Of a DNA stretch of 64,000 bases, positions 34,009 through 41,958 are shown piece by piece. The translations under genes were made by a program, and so were the position numbers. This DNA is from Pseudomonadota bacterium (GTDB lineage Bacteria > Pseudomonadota > Alphaproteobacteria > Rhizobiales > Rhizobiaceae). Position 1 is the stretch's first letter; each line of letters opens with the position of its first letter. Where the stretch lies: the NCBI GenBank assembly GCA_023451735.1, contig JAEXYH010000069.1, positions 62,001 through 126,000 of the forward strand. Direction: 5' to 3'. A model generated the notes under the pieces. That model worked only from the letters and a program-made list of their open reading frames with translations. It was not told the origin of the DNA and searched no databases.

Positions 34009-34785
34009 TCAAAGCTTCCAGCCGGAATGCAGCGCGGCGATGCCGCCGGTGTAATTGGTATAGGTCACCCGCGAAAATCCGGCATCGCGGATCATCGTGG
34101 CGAAGTTCTCCTGATTGGGGAACTTGCGGATCGATTCCACCAGATACTGGTAGGGCTCGGCATCGCCGGTGATCATCTTGCCGAACTGCGGGATCGCCCT
34201 GAACGACCATTCCTCATAGAACTTGTCGAGTAACGGCATCTCGACCTCGGAAAATTCCAGCACCAGAAGGCGACCGCCGCGCTTCAGCACGCGATAGGCT
34301 TCCGACAGCGCCACGTCGATGCGCGGCACGTTGCGGATGCCGAATGCGACCGTATAGGCGTCGAAGGAATTGTTTTCGAAGGGCAGCGATTCCGCATTGG
34401 CCTCGACGAAATCGAGATTGTCGGAAAGCTTCTTCTTGGCCGCACGTTCCGCACCGACGCCAAGCATCGAGCCGTTGATGTCGAGCACCGTCGTATGCGC
34501 CTTGCGCCCGGACGCCTCCACGATGCGGAAGGCGATGTCACCGGTGCCTCCGGCCACGTCGAGCGTCTTGTAGCCTTCTTCCTTGCGCGGGCTGAGTGCT
34601 GCGATCATCGCATCCTTCCAGACGCGGTGCATGCCGGCCGACATCACGTCGTTCATGATGTCGTAGCGCTTGGCGACCTTGTGGAAGACGTCGTTGACGA
34701 GACCCTGCTTTTCTCCGTCGGCGACCTGGCGGAAGCCATAGGAGGTTTCCATGCCGCCATGGGCGCCGGTTCGGGCTTCGGTCAT
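34009..34785 (-). CDS. ubiE: Ubiquinone/menaquinone C-methyltransferase UbiE
   Basis: 258 residues. SAM-dependent C-methylation in ubiquinone (and, where present, menaquinone) synthesis. Family marks: VADGEKQGLVNDVFHKVAKRYDIMNDVMS, SAM motif TLDVAGGTGDIAFRI, DINGSMLGVG, AYTVAFGIRNVPRID and FYEEWSFRAIPQFGKMI. The start ATG is at 34785. ubiE and ubiB are read in one direction; mutM is divergent, with 152 bp between the start codons. Confidence 0.96.
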   Translation of the reverse strand: MTEARTGAHGGMETSYGFRQVADGEKQGLVNDVFHKVAKRYDIMNDVMSAGMHRVWKDAMIAALSPRKEEGYKTLDVAGGTGDIAFRIVEASGRKAHTTVLDINGSMLGVGAERAAKKKLSDNLDFVEANAESLPFENNSFDAYTVAFGIRNVPRIDVALSEAYRVLKRGGRLLVLEFSEVEMPLLDKFYEEWSFRAIPQFGKMITGDAEPYQYLVESIRKFPNQENFATMIRDAGFSRVTYTNYTGGIAALHSGWKL

Positions 34786-34937
34786 CGATTGCTCCTTAAC
34801 GTCTTTTTCCTTGGGCCTCCGATGGTAGCGAAACGGAACGCGGATCGCTATGTGGTGGATGGCCCGGTCGGTAAATCAATTGTCCGTCCGGTCTATAGAT
34901 CACCGGCGCGGTTGTTGAAACAGGAAGTTAGGTATCC

Positions 34938-35816
34938 ATGCCCGAATTGCCAGAGGTCGAGACCGTGAGAAGGGGGCTTGCTCCGGTCATGGAAGGCGCG
35001 CTCGTGACGCGGCTTGAGCAGAACCGCCCGGATCTGCGTTTTCCATTGCCGCAAGCCTTCGCCGAACGGGTTTCCGGCCGCCGCATCGTCTCGCTGGGCC
35101 GCCGTGCGAAATATCTGCTGATCGATCTGGAGGATGACTTGACATTGATCAGCCATCTCGGCATGTCGGGTTCGTTTCGTATCGAAGAGTCCGTTCAGGG
35201 AGATTTTCATCATGTGCGCTCGAAAGACAGCAAGCATGACCATGTCATCTTCCACGTCGAACGTGATCGTAAACAGCAGAAGGTCATCTATAACGACCCA
35301 CGCCGTTTCGGCTTCATGCATTTGTGGAAGCGCAGTGAACTCGATCTTTATCCGGCCTTTGCCGAACTCGGGCCGGAACCCACCGGCAATGCACTTGATG
35401 CCGACTATCTCGCGGGGCGACTGAACGGCAAGAGCCAGCCGCTAAAAGGCGCGCTGCTCGACCAGACAGTGATCGCGGGCCTCGGCAATATCTATGTCTG
35501 CGAAGCCCTGTGGCGGTCGCATCTGTCGCCCAAACGCCAGTCGGGCACACTGGTGACGCCGAAGGGAAAGCCGAAAAAAGAACTGTTACTGCTGACGGAG
35601 GCGATCCGCGCTGTCATCGCCGATGCGATCGCGGCTGGTGGATCGTCCTTGCGCGATCATATCCAGACGGATGGGTCGCTCGGTTATTTCCAGCATTCCT
35701 TCTCGGTCTACGATCGCGAGGGCGGGGCTTGCCGCATGCCCGGCTGCAACGGTACGGTCGGCCGCATCACGCAATCGGGCCGGTCGACCTTCTATTGCCC
35801 AGCCTGCCAGAAATAA
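34938..35816 (+). CDS. mutM: Formamidopyrimidine-DNA glycosylase
   Basis: 292 residues. Removes 8-oxoguanine and formamidopyrimidines and cuts the abasic site. The N-terminus PELPEVETVRRGL supplies the catalytic Pro2 and Glu3 once Met is removed. A Lys-containing loop (LGRRAKYLLI), the helix-two-turn-helix region (LLDQTVIAGLGNIYVCEALW) and a C-terminal zinc finger (Cys pairs CRMPGC and CPAC, with GRSTFYC) are intact. The start ATG is at 34938. The enoyl-CoA hydratase gene follows 28 bp later on the same strand. Confidence 0.97.
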   Translation: MPELPEVETVRRGLAPVMEGALVTRLEQNRPDLRFPLPQAFAERVSGRRIVSLGRRAKYLLIDLEDDLTLISHLGMSGSFRIEESVQGDFHHVRSKDSKHDHVIFHVERDRKQQKVIYNDPRRFGFMHLWKRSELDLYPAFAELGPEPTGNALDADYLAGRLNGKSQPLKGALLDQTVIAGLGNIYVCEALWRSHLSPKRQSGTLVTPKGKPKKELLLLTEAIRAVIADAIAAGGSSLRDHIQTDGSLGYFQHSFSVYDREGGACRMPGCNGTVGRITQSGRSTFYCPACQK

Positions 35817-35844
35817 GCCGCTGACGATTTGGGAGGATAGCCCG

Positions 35845-36630
35845 GTGACCCTTGAGGCCGATTTTGAGACGATAGTGACCGAAACCAGTGGCGCTGTCGC
35901 GATCATCACGCTGAACCGCCCCAAGGCGCTCAATGCGCTCAACTCGGTCGTCATGACCGAACTGACGTCAGCGCTGAGTGCATACGATAGAGACGACAAT
36001 GTTGCCGTCGTGGTGCTCACAGGATCCGAAAAAGCATTTGCCGCGGGTGCCGACATCAAGGAAATGCAGTCGCTCGAATTCGTCGATGCCTATGTCGGGG
36101 ACTTTATTTCTGGTTGGGACGCGGTTGCGGCATTCCGTAAGCCACTGATCGCTGCCGTTTCGGGCTTTGCGCTCGGGGGAGGCTGCGAACTCGCCATGAT
36201 GTGCGACTTCATTATCGCGTCGGATACGGCGAAATTCGGCCAGCCCGAGATCACGCTCGGCGTTATCCCGGGCATGGGGGGCTCGCAGCGGCTCACCCGT
36301 GCCGTCGGCAAGGCCAAGGCGATGGACATGGTCCTGACCGGCCGCCTGATGGATGCGGCCGAAGCCGAGCGCGCGGGACTCGTATCGCGTGTGGTGGGGC
36401 CAGACAAGCTGATGGACGAAACGCTGGCTGCAGCGCAGAAAATTGCCGGGTTCCCGCGCGCAGCTACATTGATGGCGAAGGAAGCCGTCAACCGGTCATT
36501 TGAGGCAACGCTCGCCGAAGGTCTGCGGTTTGAACGCCGCCTGTTTCAGTCGCTGTTTGCGACCGCCGACCAGAAGGAAGGCATGGCCGCCTTCGTCGAA
36601 AAGCGCAAACCGGCCTTTTCCAACCGCTAA
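35845..36630 (+). CDS. Enoyl-CoA hydratase
   Basis: 261 residues. Crotonase-fold enzyme that hydrates trans-2-enoyl-CoA in beta-oxidation. Oxyanion-hole segments are KAFAAGADIKEM and GFALGGGCELAMMCD; the catalytic Glu pair is in PEITLGVIPGMGGSQRL. The GTG at 35845 is chosen because GGGAGGA stands 7 bases upstream and the domain starts here. It is the mutM neighbour in many rhizobia. The rpsT promoter begins 16 bp past its stop. Confidence 0.93.
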   Translation: MTLEADFETIVTETSGAVAIITLNRPKALNALNSVVMTELTSALSAYDRDDNVAVVVLTGSEKAFAAGADIKEMQSLEFVDAYVGDFISGWDAVAAFRKPLIAAVSGFALGGGCELAMMCDFIIASDTAKFGQPEITLGVIPGMGGSQRLTRAVGKAKAMDMVLTGRLMDAAEAERAGLVSRVVGPDKLMDETLAAAQKIAGFPRAATLMAKEAVNRSFEATLAEGLRFERRLFQSLFATADQKEGMAAFVEKRKPAFSNR

Positions 36631-36646
36631 AGCCTTAAAAAGCGCG

Positions 36647-36675
36647 TTGACTGGGGCAGGTATTCCCGCTATATG
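36647..36675 (+). promoter_or_regulatory. Sigma-70-type promoter of rpsT
   Basis: TTGACT (36647-36652), a 17-bp spacer and TATATG (36670-36675) closely match the rhizobial vegetative consensus (CTTGAC-N17-CTATAT). It would give rpsT a leader of roughly 115 bases. Confidence 0.8.
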
Positions 36676-36797
36676 CCCGCCCACAGTTGGGAAAGCCTTT
36701 ATGCGGCTTCCTCTATTGCTCCCGAATTGCTGGATGATGGGTCGCAGGACCGGCGGCAACGGCGGAGTGTTGGTTCGAATTCGTAGAGAGGCATGAA

Positions 36798-37064
36798 ATG
36801 GCCAATACAACTTCGGCGAAAAAAGCGACCCGCAAGATCGCTCGCCGCACCGCAGTCAACAAGGCTCGCCGTTCGCGCGTTCGCGGATTCATCCGTAAGG
36901 TTGAAGAAGCAATCGCAACCGGTGACGTCGCTGTTGCTGCAGAAGCACTCAAGGCTGCTCAGCCTGAGATTGCTCGCGCCGCTACCAAGGGCGTCCTCCA
37001 CAGCAACACGGCATCCCGCAAGGTGTCCCGTCTTGCTGCTCGCGTGAAGGCACTTTCCGCCTAA
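36798..37064 (+). CDS. rpsT: 30S ribosomal protein S20
   Basis: 88 residues, typical S20. Binds 16S rRNA in the 30S body. The basic N-terminus MANTTSAKKATRKIARRTAVNK and the C-terminal HSNTASRKVSRLAARVKAL are diagnostic. The ATG at 36798 follows AGAGAGGC. The gene has its own strong promoter and a long leader, and sits upstream of dnaA, as in most rhizobia. Confidence 0.97.
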   Translation: MANTTSAKKATRKIARRTAVNKARRSRVRGFIRKVEEAIATGDVAVAAEALKAAQPEIARAATKGVLHSNTASRKVSRLAARVKALSA

Positions 37065-37093
37065 GCCGGCTATCAATATCAAAGTTTTAAGAG

Positions 37094-37119
37094 AGCCTGG
37101 TCTAACGACCGGGCTTTCT
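37094..37119 (+). terminator. Terminator of rpsT
   Basis: Arms AGCCTGGTC and GACCGGGCT (9 bp, one G-U pair) around a TAAC loop, followed by TTCT, 29 bp after the rpsT stop. Confidence 0.7.
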
Positions 37120-37874
37120 GCGATTCTGCCTTTTCAATCAATCGTTGTCCGGCTCAATAACGGTTTCGTGTCATATGCGTGACACGAAAAATGCAGGTTT
37201 ATTAGAGGCTTACGAGCGAAAGCTGCGTCTTCGCCTTCATTTGAAGGGTGGCTGCCGGGGTCAAAATAGAGTCAAGCGAATTTTTATTTTTCCTGTGAAT
37301 CGCAATGGTTGTGGCTGGCCAAATTTGAATCCCATTGATTCAACAGCGATTCTTTATGACGGTCCCTGCGACATTCAAAACACGCAGCAAGAGTCAACGC
37401 CCGGCGCTTAATTTTGGGTAAAAAACGCTGTTGATCTTGCCAGGTGATCCTGCCTAAATGGCTTCCAGCAAGGGGCTCGGGGACAACTTCAGAAGCTTCC
37501 GTTGGTCGCCTCATCCATGAGTAGGCTGCGGACGTTTATGCTTCTTGCTGCGGGATTAGAATTCCCGTTTTCCATAAACTCAAGGTTGTAAACCGAAAAG
37601 CACCAGCTTTTCGGCGGCAGTCTATTTGTGTCCAGAAACGGTTTTGGACAGAAATTGGTTTAGTGATGTCTCATACGAGGTGAGATGTCAGGGAAACCCA
37701 TATCGACCGGCCTGAATGAGGCGGACCGGAAGATGAGCTTCGTTCTGGCGGATGAAGCTGGGTGACGAGGGATTATTGATGACCTTTTTCGCAAGCGGGA
37801 AGGGTTGAGTGAAATTTACGATTTTGTCTGGCGAAATAAGTTCGCCAGGCGTCCATTCAGAAGGCGGCAAATTA
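37120..37874 (+). promoter_or_regulatory. Long dnaA upstream region with GANTC cluster and inverted repeats
   Basis: The only gene-free stretch over 300 bp in the window. It has seven GANTC sites (37122, 37269, 37297, 37327, 37337, 37348, 37391), six of them within 127 bp, against about one per 256 bp by chance. A possible promoter, TTGATC-N18-TAAATG, lies just after them at 37431-37460. Further on are a 9-bp stem-loop (37593-37614) and an inverted repeat TGTCCA-N10-TGGACA (37629-37650). I see no perfect DnaA box (TTATCCACA) and no convincing small gene, so it does not look like oriC. Confidence 0.6.
37593..37614. promoter_or_regulatory. Perfect stem-loop in the dnaA leader
   Basis: Arms CCGAAAAGC and GCTTTTCGG around an ACCA tetraloop. 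No T run follows, so it is not a usual terminator. It could be an operator or a fold in the leader RNA. Confidence 0.6.
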
Positions 37875-39446
37875 ATGCAGATGAATACCATATCGGCACG
37901 GGCACTTGGTGATAGCGACCGTGCGCGACAGGGATTCGATACAGTTTGCTCCCAAGCGGCAGGGGAAACAGCGGAAATGCAGCATGATGCTCTTTTCGAG
38001 CGGTTCAGCACGCGATTGAAGGCGCAGGTTGGTCAGGATGTTTATGCTAGTTGGTTTGCGCGTCTCAAGCTTCATTCTGTATCCAAGAGCGTCGTCCGGC
38101 TTACTGTTCCGACGACTTTTCTGAAATCCTGGATCAACAACCGGTATCTCGACTTGATCGAGGCCATCTTCCGGGACGAAGACAAGGAAATCCTTAAAGT
38201 GGAAATCCTGGTCCGCAGCGCAAGTCGAGCCGTGAAGGCTCCCGGTGCTGTTGAACAGCGGCCAGCACCGGTGGAGAACAACACAACGGCCAATTTCAAT
38301 CGCGCTTCGCAGCCGCGTGAGATCGGCAAGATCGCGGCGTTTCCGGCGCCAGTGGCGGCTACACCTGCGGCACGCGGCGCGCATTCCGGTCCGTTATTCG
38401 GTTCTCCACTCGATAGCCGTTATACGTTCGAGACCTATATCGAAGGTTCGTCCAACCGCGTAGCACTCGCTGCGGCCAAGACGATTGCGGAAGCCGGTGC
38501 CGGCGCCGTACGTTTCAACCCGCTCTTCATTCATTCGAATGTCGGCCTGGGCAAGACACACCTTCTTCAGGCGATTGCCAACGCTGCCGTCGGTAGCAAC
38601 CGCAATCCACGCGTCGTGTATCTGACGGCCGAATATTTCATGTGGCGTTTCGCTACCGCAATTCGCGACAACGATGCCCTCACCTTGAAGGATAGCCTGC
38701 GCAATATCGATCTGCTGATCATCGACGACATGCAGTTCCTGCAGGGCAAGATGATCCAGAACGAGTTCTGCCATCTCCTGAACATGCTGCTCGACAGCGC
38801 CAAGCAGGTTGTTGTGGCGGCCGACCGTGCGCCTTGGGAGCTGGAATCGCTTGATCAGCGCGTTCGTTCGCGTCTTCAGGGTGGTGTCGCCATCGAGCTG
38901 GAATCTCCGGAATACGAAATGCGCCTGGAAATGCTGAAAGGTCGCCTTCGCGCAGCCAAGCAGGATGATCCGTCGCTCGATATCCCGGCCGAGATCCTCA
39001 GCCACGTTGCCCGCAACGTCGCCAGCAGCGGCCGCGAGCTGGAAGGCGCTTTCAATCAGCTTCTGTTCCGTCGTTCGTTCGAACCGTCGCTTTCCATCGA
39101 GCGCGTTGATGAGCTTCTGGCCCATCTCGTCGGCGCAGGCGAGGCAAAGCGTGTCCGTATCGAGGATATCCAGCGCATTGTTGCCCGTCATTATAACGTG
39201 TCGCGTCAGGAGCTGGTCTCGAACCGCCGCACCCGTGTCATAGTCAAGCCGCGTCAGATCGCCATGTATCTGGCAAAGACCATGACGCCGCGCTCCTTCC
39301 CGGAAATCGGCCGCCGTTTCGGCGGGCGCGATCACACGACCGTTCTTCACGCCGTGCGCAAGATCGAGGAACTGATCGGTGACGACAGCAAGCTCGGCCA
39401 CGAAGTCGAGCTTCTGAAGCGCCTGATCAACGAAAACAACGCCTGA
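37875..39446 (+). CDS. dnaA: Chromosomal replication initiator protein DnaA
   Basis: 523 residues from the ATG at 37875 (AAGGCGG 7 bases upstream); a GTG at 37809 is in frame and would add 22 residues. Opens the origin and acts as a transcription factor. Domain I runs HDALFERFSTRLKAQVGQDVYASWF to KSWINNRYLDLIE; a low-complexity linker rich in Ala/Pro follows; the AAA+ core has Walker A SNVGLGKTHLLQ and Walker B LLIIDDMQFLQ; the C-terminal DnaA-box reader has FGGRDHTTVLHAV. About 35 extra residues precede domain I. Expressed alone, far from dnaN. Confidence 0.97.
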   Translation: MQMNTISARALGDSDRARQGFDTVCSQAAGETAEMQHDALFERFSTRLKAQVGQDVYASWFARLKLHSVSKSVVRLTVPTTFLKSWINNRYLDLIEAIFRDEDKEILKVEILVRSASRAVKAPGAVEQRPAPVENNTTANFNRASQPREIGKIAAFPAPVAATPAARGAHSGPLFGSPLDSRYTFETYIEGSSNRVALAAAKTIAEAGAGAVRFNPLFIHSNVGLGKTHLLQAIANAAVGSNRNPRVVYLTAEYFMWRFATAIRDNDALTLKDSLRNIDLLIIDDMQFLQGKMIQNEFCHLLNMLLDSAKQVVVAADRAPWELESLDQRVRSRLQGGVAIELESPEYEMRLEMLKGRLRAAKQDDPSLDIPAEILSHVARNVASSGRELEGAFNQLLFRRSFEPSLSIERVDELLAHLVGAGEAKRVRIEDIQRIVARHYNVSRQELVSNRRTRVIVKPRQIAMYLAKTMTPRSFPEIGRRFGGRDHTTVLHAVRKIEELIGDDSKLGHEVELLKRLINENNA

Positions 39447-39475
39447 TTACCGGTCAACTCCGGTTTGAAGACTGG

Positions 39476-39507
39476 ATGGGTCGTTCCGCAGGGAGCGGCC
39501 CATTTTT
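39476..39507 (+). terminator. Rho-independent terminator of dnaA
   Basis: Arms ATGGGTCGTTCC and GGGAGCGGCCCAT pair over 12 bp (two G-U), followed by TTTTTG, 30 bp after the dnaA stop. Confidence 0.88.
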
Positions 39508-39615
39508 GTTTCGGGAGCGACGACCACGACAGATTCCCCGGAATATCGGATCTTGACGTGCCGGGCCTTGATGTCGCACCTCTAGGAATGCTGGTGATCG
39601 AGCAAGAGGCTCTGC

Positions 39616-40233
39616 ATGTTCCTTTTATCTGTCGCAATGATCTGGGGTGTCGCCTGCATCACGCCGGGACCGAATACGCTGCTGGTGATCCGCTATTGCC
39701 TCACTGCATCGCGCAGGGTGGCAATCGTCGCTGCGATGGGAACGATTACGGGAACTCTGTGCTGGGGCATTGCCGGCTGGCTAGGCATCAACGCCCTTTT
39801 CCAGGCGGCGCCCTTTGCCTATCTGGCACTGAAGATCGCTGGTGGTCTTTACCTCATCTGGCTGGGTATTCGTTTGTTTGCCGATGTTCGTAAGGCGCGC
39901 GGGACGCCTGACACCATCTCGGCAAGGATCGATATTCCGGTAAAGACAGCCTATCGCATGGGATTGGCGACCAATCTCGCCAATCCGAAAACGGCGCTCT
40001 TCGTTGCCTCGCTCTTTGCCGTCACCATGCCGGCGGGCACGCCATTCCTTTATGGCATCGCCGCGATCGGCGTGATGGTTACGGTCTCGACCCTCTATTA
40101 CTGCTGCCTCGTTTGGCTGATTACTCATCCAAGGGTGGCAGCAGGTTACCTCAAGGCAAAACAGAAGATCGATCTTGGTGTTGCTACTGTTTTTGTCGGC
40201 TTCGGTACGAAGCTGCTCCTGTCGCAGCGGTGA
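39616..40233 (+). CDS. LysE/RhtB family amino acid exporter
   Basis: 205 residues with about six membrane segments. Family marks are the N-terminal CITPGPNTLLVIRYCLTASRR, the middle GGLYLIWLGIRLF and the ATNLANPKTALFVASLFA motif. Exports amino acids or their analogues by proton exchange; the substrate cannot be told. The ATG at 39616 follows AGAGG. The methyltransferase gene starts 7 bp after its stop. Confidence 0.9.
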   Translation: MFLLSVAMIWGVACITPGPNTLLVIRYCLTASRRVAIVAAMGTITGTLCWGIAGWLGINALFQAAPFAYLALKIAGGLYLIWLGIRLFADVRKARGTPDTISARIDIPVKTAYRMGLATNLANPKTALFVASLFAVTMPAGTPFLYGIAAIGVMVTVSTLYYCCLVWLITHPRVAAGYLKAKQKIDLGVATVFVGFGTKLLLSQR

Positions 40234-40240
40234 GAGAACG

Positions 40241-40837
40241 GTGTCTAGGCAGGACGATCCGACCTCGCGCTTCTATGCTGACAATGCAGCAGTCTATGCA
40301 GCGGCGCTTTCGGATGCGAGCTTGAAAAGGCTCAACGGCTTTCTGGCAAGGCTTGCTGCGGGGGCAACTATCCTTGAGCTTGGCTGTGGCAGTGGGCGCG
40401 ACAGCGCAGCCATGATTGACCGCGGCTTTCATGCGATACCGACCGACGGCATCCCGGAAATGGTAAGTGAAGCTTCCAGGCGGCTCGGCATTCCCGTTTC
40501 GCTGCTGCGCTTTGAAGATATCGATATGGTCTCTGCCTTCGATGGCGTCTGGGCCAATGCCTGCCTGCTGCATGTCCAGCGTTCGGAACTTGGCGGGATT
40601 GTGCGGAAGATCCACTCGGCCTTGCGTCCGGGTGGCGTATTTTACGCGAGTTTCAAGGCGGGTGGAGCTGAAGGTCACGACGCTCTCGGCCGCTTTTTCA
40701 ATTACCCTTCAAAGGATTGGCTTCAGGCACTTTACGAGGCTACGCCCTGGAGATCGGTCATCGTTGAAGAAGAAGCAGGCGGCGCCTACGACAGAAAGCC
40801 GACCCACTGGCTGTATGTGACCGCAGTCAAGCTCTGA
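40241..40837 (+). CDS. Class I SAM-dependent methyltransferase
   Basis: 198 residues from the GTG at 40241; an in-frame ATG at 40175 would lie inside the exporter gene and give an unlikely Cys/Ser-rich leader. SAM motif I is TILELGCGSGRDSAAMI (about 43-59). FYADNAAVYAA at the N-terminus and GVWANACLLHVQRSEL, LRPGGVFYASFK later match small-molecule (tellurite-resistance TehB-like or UbiE-like) methyltransferases. The substrate is unknown. It probably shares a transcript with the LysE-type exporter. Confidence 0.82.
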   Translation: MSRQDDPTSRFYADNAAVYAAALSDASLKRLNGFLARLAAGATILELGCGSGRDSAAMIDRGFHAIPTDGIPEMVSEASRRLGIPVSLLRFEDIDMVSAFDGVWANACLLHVQRSELGGIVRKIHSALRPGGVFYASFKAGGAEGHDALGRFFNYPSKDWLQALYEATPWRSVIVEEEAGGAYDRKPTHWLYVTAVKL

Positions 40838-40964
40838 TGCGACCGGTAATGCCGGGTGGCGCAGCACGCTTCTACCCGCAGCAATTCTCTCGAAACTCGT
40901 GTCCTCCCCCCTTTGTTTTGGGAAAAGGCGCTACATGTTTGATCGAATGTCTGGGAGAAAGACC

Positions 40965-41201
40965 ATGAACGACGAAGCGCGTGCTCGGATCGCTGCGAAT
41001 GACAAGTTGTTGAAAGCCGTCATCACCCTGCTGGCCATCAAAGATCCCGGTTTGCTGGATGAACTCGACATCATCTTCGCACTTGCCGATGACGAGGGCA
41101 GTGCGCTTGCGGAAACGGACCGGCGAACACGGGTCCATTTGAAGCAGGAACTGGAGCTTATCCGTAATCTGGCAAGCTCCGCCCTGGAGACGACACACTG
41201 A
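40965..41201 (+). CDS. Small hypothetical protein (78 residues)
   Basis: The ATG at 40965 has GGGAG 8 bases upstream, and codon use is like the neighbours, so it is likely a real gene. The protein is helical and acidic (MNDEARARIAANDKLLKA, then LLDELDIIFALADDEGSALAE) with no signal peptide, membrane segment or known motif. Its stop codon lies inside the strong hairpin that separates it from grpE. I do not recognise the family. Confidence 0.65.
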   Translation: MNDEARARIAANDKLLKAVITLLAIKDPGLLDELDIIFALADDEGSALAETDRRTRVHLKQELELIRNLASSALETTH

Positions 41202-41225
41202 AGAGGCGCGAATACGCCTCTTCAG
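41198..41225. terminator. Perfect hairpin between two convergent genes
   Basis: Arms CTGAAGAGGCG and CGCCTCTTCAG (11 bp, exact) with a 6-base loop. It overlaps the stop codon of the 78-residue gene and lies 16 bp after the grpE stop on the other strand. No T run on either side. Confidence 0.65.
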
Positions 41226-41240
41226 CAAAGGTGCCGGATA

Positions 41241-41867
41241 TCAGGCGTCGCTGGCTGCAGCAGCCTCGGCCTTTGGACCGCCCTTGGCAACGCCAACCAT
41301 GGCCGGGCGCAGAACGCGGTCGCCAATGGTAAAGCCTGCCTGTACGACCTGGATGACCGTATTGTTTGGAACTGCCGTGTTTGGCACTTCGAACATTGCC
41401 TGATGGAAATTCGGGTCGAATTTCTCGCCCTCGGCATCGATTTTCTTCACGCCGTGACGCTCAAGTGCGGAAAGCATCGCACGCTCGGTCATTTCCACAC
41501 CTTCGAGAAGGGTTGTCAGCGTGGCGTCTGCAGCGGCGCGCTGATCGGCCGGAACGGCATCGAGCGCACGGCGCAGATTGTCGGATACGGCCAGCATGTC
41601 GCGCGCAAATCCGGAAACGGCGTAGGATTTGGCATCCTTCACGTCACGCTCGGTGCGGCGGCGCAGATTGTCCATTTCGGCAGCAAGCCGCAGGAAACGA
41701 TCGCGCAGTTCGGCATTCTCGGCTCTCAGCACATCCAGCGGATCGGGCTCTGCCTCGAATTCGGCAGCATTTTCTTCGGCGGCACCGTCAAAAGCGGATG
41801 CTGCAGCTTCGGCCTCGTGTTCCGCGAAAGCTGCGTCAGGTCCGTTTTTCTTGGTTTCGTCGGTCAT
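41241..41867 (-). CDS. grpE: Nucleotide exchange factor GrpE
   Basis: 208 residues. Releases ADP from DnaK in the heat-shock chaperone cycle. An acidic disordered N-terminus (about 1-45) leads into the long dimer helix (DVLRAENAELRDRFLRLAAEMDNLRRRTERD) and then the C-terminal beta-wing with FDPNFHQAMFEVP, GDRVLRPAMVGVAKG. The start ATG is at 41867. hrcA lies 91 bp upstream on the same strand, the normal alphaproteobacterial order. A possible RpoH-type promoter lies in the gap. Confidence 0.96.
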   Translation of the reverse strand: MTDETKKNGPDAAFAEHEAEAAASAFDGAAEENAAEFEAEPDPLDVLRAENAELRDRFLRLAAEMDNLRRRTERDVKDAKSYAVSGFARDMLAVSDNLRRALDAVPADQRAAADATLTTLLEGVEMTERAMLSALERHGVKKIDAEGEKFDPNFHQAMFEVPNTAVPNNTVIQVVQAGFTIGDRVLRPAMVGVAKGGPKAEAAAASDA

Positions 41868-41906
41868 GACGTTCTCCGATTGATCTGTATCTTGAATTTG
41901 CGCTCG

Positions 41907-41935
41907 ATATCGAGGTTTGCGGGCAAAAAATCAAG
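41907..41935 (-). promoter_or_regulatory. Possible heat-shock (RpoH) promoter of grpE
   Basis: On the minus strand CTTG, 17 bp, then CTCGATAT lie about 40 bp before the grpE ATG. The alphaproteobacterial RpoH consensus is roughly CTTG-N17-CYTATNT; the -10 match is only partial. Confidence 0.35.
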
Positions 41936-41958
41936 GCTTGGAGGATTTTGGACGTGAC

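Noticed and set aside
36768..36780. T-loop-like GGTTCGAATTC upstream of rpsT, as in a tRNA
   Set aside because: No acceptor stem, D-arm or anticodon arm can be folded around it; it is in the rpsT leader.
37120..37874. Chromosomal origin (oriC) upstream of dnaA
   Set aside because: No perfect DnaA box and no AT-rich unwinding run was found, and in known alphaproteobacteria oriC is usually near hemE rather than dnaA.
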